Part shown: positions 60,301-64,000 of the stretch, piece by piece
Numbering within the stretch: position 1 is the stretch's first letter
Layout: each line of letters begins with the position of its first letter
Assembly: GCA_945893395.1 (NCBI GenBank)
Contig: CAMDEC010000003.1
Span: forward strand, 1 to 64,000
Reading direction: 5' to 3'
DNA from: Bifidobacterium breve
GTDB taxonomy: Bacteria > Actinomycetota > Acidimicrobiia > Acidimicrobiales > Ilumatobacteraceae
Length of the DNA stretch: 64,000 nt
The notes under the pieces: generated by a model
What the model was told of the DNA's origin: nothing
Databases searched by the model: none
What the model saw: the letters and a program-made list of their open reading frames with translations, nothing else
Position numbers and translations under genes: made by a program

Positions 60301-61188
60301 ATGAAGCTAATGGGTAAAACAATCTCAATCGAGCAGATTCGCGAAAACATTGCGACTGAATTGCGTGCGCGCGTCGTCGGACCAAACGCGAGTCAACGCA
60401 CGCAAGAAATAATGGATGCACCTGGCGAGCGATGGTTCGCCGAAGATCGACCGATTCGACTTGTGCACGGTGACGCATCGATGTTCATCGGTGGTTTGCG
60501 AGCGTTGCTGTTGCAATCACTGCACCCACTCGCGATGGCTGGTGTCGCTAATTATTCAGATTACAGAAAAGATCCATGGGGTCGATTGCAGCGTACAGCC
60601 GACTTTTTGGCTGCAACAAGTTTTGGTCCGGCCAACGAAGCACAGCGAATCGTTGAGCGCGTCAAAGCCGTGCACCTCAAAGTAAATGGCGTAGCCAGCG
60701 ACGGCCGCACATATTCGGCTACTGATCCGCATCTTTTGAAATGGGTGCATATCGCCGAAATTGACTCGTTCTTATGCACCTACCAAAAATTCAGCAAAGC
60801 ACCGCTCGACCAAGAAGGCCGTGACGGCTATGTCAAAGACGCAGCGTTTGTCGCACGGGCAGTCGGCGTGATTGATCCGCCAGAAACCGAAGCAGAGATG
60901 CGTGAGTTGATCGACTCATACCGCCCAGAATTGAAGAGCACCCGTGAGTCGCGAGATGCGACAAAATATCTCCTGTTCAAACCGCCCCTGCCCGGTGCAG
61001 CGAAAATCGCCTACTGGCTATTAATGGTTGCAACTGTCTCGACTTTGCCGGCATGGACGCGAATTCCGCTGCGCGTTGGCTATTTGCCAATCATTGAACA
61101 GGTGGTTTTTCGACCGTTGGGTTATTTGATGACCAGTGCTATTCGCTGGATTACGAGCACACCAATGGACAAATCAAGTAACGCGTGA
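60301..61188 (+). CDS. DUF2236 / MpaB-like oxygenase family protein
   Basis: LLLQSLHPLAMAGVANYSDYRKDPWGRLQRTADFL. Confidence 0.82.
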   Translation: MKLMGKTISIEQIRENIATELRARVVGPNASQRTQEIMDAPGERWFAEDRPIRLVHGDASMFIGGLRALLLQSLHPLAMAGVANYSDYRKDPWGRLQRTADFLAATSFGPANEAQRIVERVKAVHLKVNGVASDGRTYSATDPHLLKWVHIAEIDSFLCTYQKFSKAPLDQEGRDGYVKDAAFVARAVGVIDPPETEAEMRELIDSYRPELKSTRESRDATKYLLFKPPLPGAAKIAYWLLMVATVSTLPAWTRIPLRVGYLPIIEQVVFRPLGYLMTSAIRWITSTPMDKSSNA

Positions 61189-62442
61189 GGCGAACTCTTT
61201 GACTTCAAGATATTTTTTCGTCGCCACTAGGTCACGAATTGCCGCGAAGCCGTCGAACACTTCGACATAGCTAGTTGCTAATGGAGAGATCGCCAACCTG
61301 ATGCAATCTGGTTGACGATAATCACCAATTACATTGGCGAAAATTCGCATCGCCTCAGAAATCTTGCGGGCATGCTCGTGGCGCAAAGAAATGTGGCCGC
61401 CACGTCGCGTAGCATCACGCGGTGTAGCAACAGAAAAACCAAGTGGTGCCAGCCAAGCATCATGCAAAGCGAGCATAAAATCCGTACCGATCGCTGCTTT
61501 CTTGGCAATTGCCGGCAAACCTGCTCGCTCGATCATTGAAATCGCAGTTTCGACACAGCGCATACCGATGATGCTTGGACTCGCAATTTGAAACCCGCGC
61601 ATGCCGTCTGTGCGATCAAAACCCTGACCCATCCCGAACTGGTCACGCTGGGCAAACCACCCTTGAATCGGCACTTGCAACTCGGCTTGGATCGACTTAC
61701 TGACATACAGCCACGCCGGCGAGCCAGGGCCCGAGTTGCAATATTTATAAGTGCAACCGACCGCCAGATCAACTTTGTCGCGCTCAAATTGCATCGGCAC
61801 AACCCCCACTGCATGACTCGAATCCCAAACAAAAAGTGCACCGGCATCACGGGCAAGTTGAGTGAGTTTGGCGATGTCATGCAACACACCCGAGCGATAT
61901 TGAATCACCGACAAAGTTACAAGTGCGACATCGTCGTTAAGCACCGCACTCAGCATTTCTGGTGAAACAAACTCTTCGCCCGAATTATCGTCGATCAGCA
62001 CGAGTTTTAAATCGCGTTGCTTGCAAATGCCTTCCAAAACATATCGATCAGTCGGAAAGTTCGCTGTGTCGCTGATTATTGTCTTGCGATTTGGTCTGGC
62101 GTCTACTGCTGCACTGCAAAGTTGATAAAAATTAACGCTCGTAGTGTCGACACATAGTGTCTGACCAGCCGACGCACCAAAAGTCGTACGCGCCACAAGA
62201 TCGCCGACTGTTTGCGCTTCATCAATCCACTCTGACCAACCAGTGACAAGTTTTGTCGCCCACTCTCGCTGCAAATAATTTTCAACTACTCTGGCCGTCG
62301 CTTTTGGCATGCGCCCTAGTGAATTGCCATCAAGATAACAAAGTGTGGGGTCGGCGATTACGAATTCGTTACGAAACGCCGACAACGAGTCATTAGCGTC
62401 AAGCTCTTCGGCGTAACTTCTTGAAGTCAAGTCGTTTGGCAT
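61174..62442 (-). CDS. kynU: Kynureninase
   Basis: YLDGNSLGRMP, WDSSHAVGVVPM, DLAVGCTYKYCNSGPGSPAWLYV. Confidence 0.94.
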   Translation of the reverse strand: MPNDLTSRSYAEELDANDSLSAFRNEFVIADPTLCYLDGNSLGRMPKATARVVENYLQREWATKLVTGWSEWIDEAQTVGDLVARTTFGASAGQTLCVDTTSVNFYQLCSAAVDARPNRKTIISDTANFPTDRYVLEGICKQRDLKLVLIDDNSGEEFVSPEMLSAVLNDDVALVTLSVIQYRSGVLHDIAKLTQLARDAGALFVWDSSHAVGVVPMQFERDKVDLAVGCTYKYCNSGPGSPAWLYVSKSIQAELQVPIQGWFAQRDQFGMGQGFDRTDGMRGFQIASPSIIGMRCVETAISMIERAGLPAIAKKAAIGTDFMLALHDAWLAPLGFSVATPRDATRRGGHISLRHEHARKISEAMRIFANVIGDYRQPDCIRLAISPLATSYVEVFDGFAAIRDLVATKKYLEVKEFASRVT

Positions 62443-62455
62443 ACGCTCACGGTAT

Positions 62456-63271
62456 ATGAAGTCTGACGAAAATATGAAGAAATTTGACCCAGCCGTGACA
62501 TATTCGTCATATCTCAAGGTTGAAGAACTGTTGCAACTGCAAAGTCTGCGTTCGGCCGGACCAGAGCACGACGAGATGCTATTCATCATCGTGCATCAGA
62601 CGTATGAGTTGTGGTTCAAGTGCGTGTTGCACGAACTGTCTCGGGGCCAACAAATGCTTGAACTCGGCGATACCTACGCTTCGCTGTCGGTGTTGGGTCG
62701 GGTGCGCACAATTTTTAAAGTGTTGGTCAGTCAAGTCGACATTTTAGAAACGATGACGCCATTGCAATTCAATTCATTTCGCGACCGACTTGAAGCAGCA
62801 AGCGGTTTTCAGTCGGTTCAGTTTCGTGAACTCGAGGCGGTGCTCGGAAGACGCGACCCGTCGATGGTCGACCACCTCGAGCCAAACAGCGAGTCACAAC
62901 GCCGTGTACTGAGTGCGATGAATCGACCTGCGATTTTTGATTCGGTGCTGGTTTATTTGACGAAGCACAACCACAAAATGCCACAAGAAGTAATGCAGCG
63001 CGATATGAGCCAGAGTTATCTAGCCAATGAACTCGTGCAAGAGTCGTTGGCGAATGCATATCGCAACGACCCAGAGGTGGCGATATTGCTCGAGCGACTA
63101 ATCGACATCGATGAAGGCTTGCAAGAGTGGCGCTATCGCCATGTAAAAATGGTTGAGCGCACAATCGGCATGAAGCACGGCACCGGTGGCTCAAGTGGTG
63201 CCGCATATTTGTCTTCAACTTTATTTAAGCCAGTATTTCCCGACCTCTGGGCAGTGCGCTCGCATTTCTAG
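62456..63271 (+). CDS. kynA: Tryptophan 2,3-dioxygenase
   Basis: TYSSYLKVEELLQLQ, FIIVHQTYELWFK, GTGGSSGAAYL. Confidence 0.95.
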   Translation: MKSDENMKKFDPAVTYSSYLKVEELLQLQSLRSAGPEHDEMLFIIVHQTYELWFKCVLHELSRGQQMLELGDTYASLSVLGRVRTIFKVLVSQVDILETMTPLQFNSFRDRLEAASGFQSVQFRELEAVLGRRDPSMVDHLEPNSESQRRVLSAMNRPAIFDSVLVYLTKHNHKMPQEVMQRDMSQSYLANELVQESLANAYRNDPEVAILLERLIDIDEGLQEWRYRHVKMVERTIGMKHGTGGSSGAAYLSSTLFKPVFPDLWAVRSHF

Positions 63272-63314
63272 AACTTCGCCTCGCTTACAACCAGATCAGT
63301 AGCGTTATCACCCA

Positions 63315-63704
63315 ATGGGCACCGTTCGTCGTCACGCTTTTGTCGAATGCAATGCGGACAAAGTTTGGTCGTTCGTGGGTGCCCCCGAGCGACTGCACGA
63401 ATGGTTTCCGATTAGCGAGTGTCGCGTCGAGGGCAACAAGCGGTGGATAACTTTGGCTGGTGGCATCGTGTTCGAAGAAGACATCGTCACGCTCGACCAT
63501 GACTTGCGCAGATTTCAATACAAGATCGTCAATAATTCACTGATCAAATTTCATCTCGGCACTGTTGACGTCATACCTGATGGCAACGATCGATGTTTAG
63601 TGATGTATTCAACCGATATGGACCCTGAAGTTTTGGCGCTTCCAATCGCCGGCGCAGCAAGCCTCGGTTTAGAAAAAGTCAAACAAATGTTCGACGGCAA
63701 ATAA
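63315..63704 (+). CDS. SRPBCC (polyketide cyclase/START-like) family protein
   Basis: DKVWSFVGAPERLHEWFP. Confidence 0.8.
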   Translation: MGTVRRHAFVECNADKVWSFVGAPERLHEWFPISECRVEGNKRWITLAGGIVFEEDIVTLDHDLRRFQYKIVNNSLIKFHLGTVDVIPDGNDRCLVMYSTDMDPEVLALPIAGAASLGLEKVKQMFDGK

Positions 63705-63706
63705 TT

Positions 63707-64000
63707 ATGGGCCGAAAAATTTTGTTTATTACTACCGATCAGCAGCGATATGACGCGCTGGGTTGCAACGGTGGCACGATCGCGCGCACACCAAACATCG
63801 ATGCTCTCAGTCGAGCGGGCATCACATTTGATCGCGCGCACCCACAAAATGTCGTGTGCATGCCGTCGCGCAGCACGATGATCACCGGTCAGCATGTCAG
63901 CACGCACGGCGTGTGGATGAACGGCGTGCCATTGCCCGAAGACGCGCCGAGCATTGCCAGCGACCTGCGGCGTGCTGGTTATGCGACGGCACTGATCGGT
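63707..64000 (+). CDS. Sulfatase (3'-truncated by window edge)
   Basis: ILFITTDQQRYDALGCNGG and CMPSRSTMITG (CxPxR formylglycine motif). Confidence 0.92.
   Translation, partial: MGRKILFITTDQQRYDALGCNGGTIARTPNIDALSRAGITFDRAHPQNVVCMPSRSTMITGQHVSTHGVWMNGVPLPEDAPSIASDLRRAGYATALIG

Overview
This window is a compact, mostly housekeeping stretch of a high-density actinobacterial chromosome. Acidimicrobiia-like affiliation is an inference from gene content (mycothiol, Rex, RsiG-like, GSII plus GlnA2-like, Aat, SelAB); no search was run. I support about 68 CDSs and two tRNAs: Thr(TGT), and Lys(TTT) carrying an integrated element. Main observations: (1) A ~4.5 kb integrative element (45539-50004) sits in the 3' end of tRNA-Lys, bounded by 27-bp direct repeats, with a fossil third att copy 276 bp further out. 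The integrase ORF runs through the att core, so integration or excision exchanges its C-terminus: tRNA-derived WTCGLKVRRSTN when integrated, basic QAIARKRRKRKQ when circular. The fossil att copy also continues in frame into a basic tail ending KRKK-stop. The element is GATC-rich by manual count and has an iteron-like repeat array inside a winged-helix/Rep-like gene. (2) A self-contained nitrogen locus, glnII - glnA2-like - orphan GlnR-like regulator, has an 11-nt-periodic GlnR-box-like array upstream of glnII and a perfect GTnAC-N6-GAAAC before glnA2. (3) A ~120-nt riboswitch-like leader with a possible pseudoknot precedes a SAM hydroxide adenosyltransferase gene. (4) An RsiG-like protein has an exact E(X)3S(X)2R(X)3Q(X)3D c-di-GMP-binding signature and a second degenerate copy. 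Smaller observations include Rex half-sites upstream of rex, a lysC internal start, a two-repeat SWEET-like protein, a probable CTG start, and an orphan 474-aa protein. Product names come from motif and family recognition by eye; no database searches were possible.
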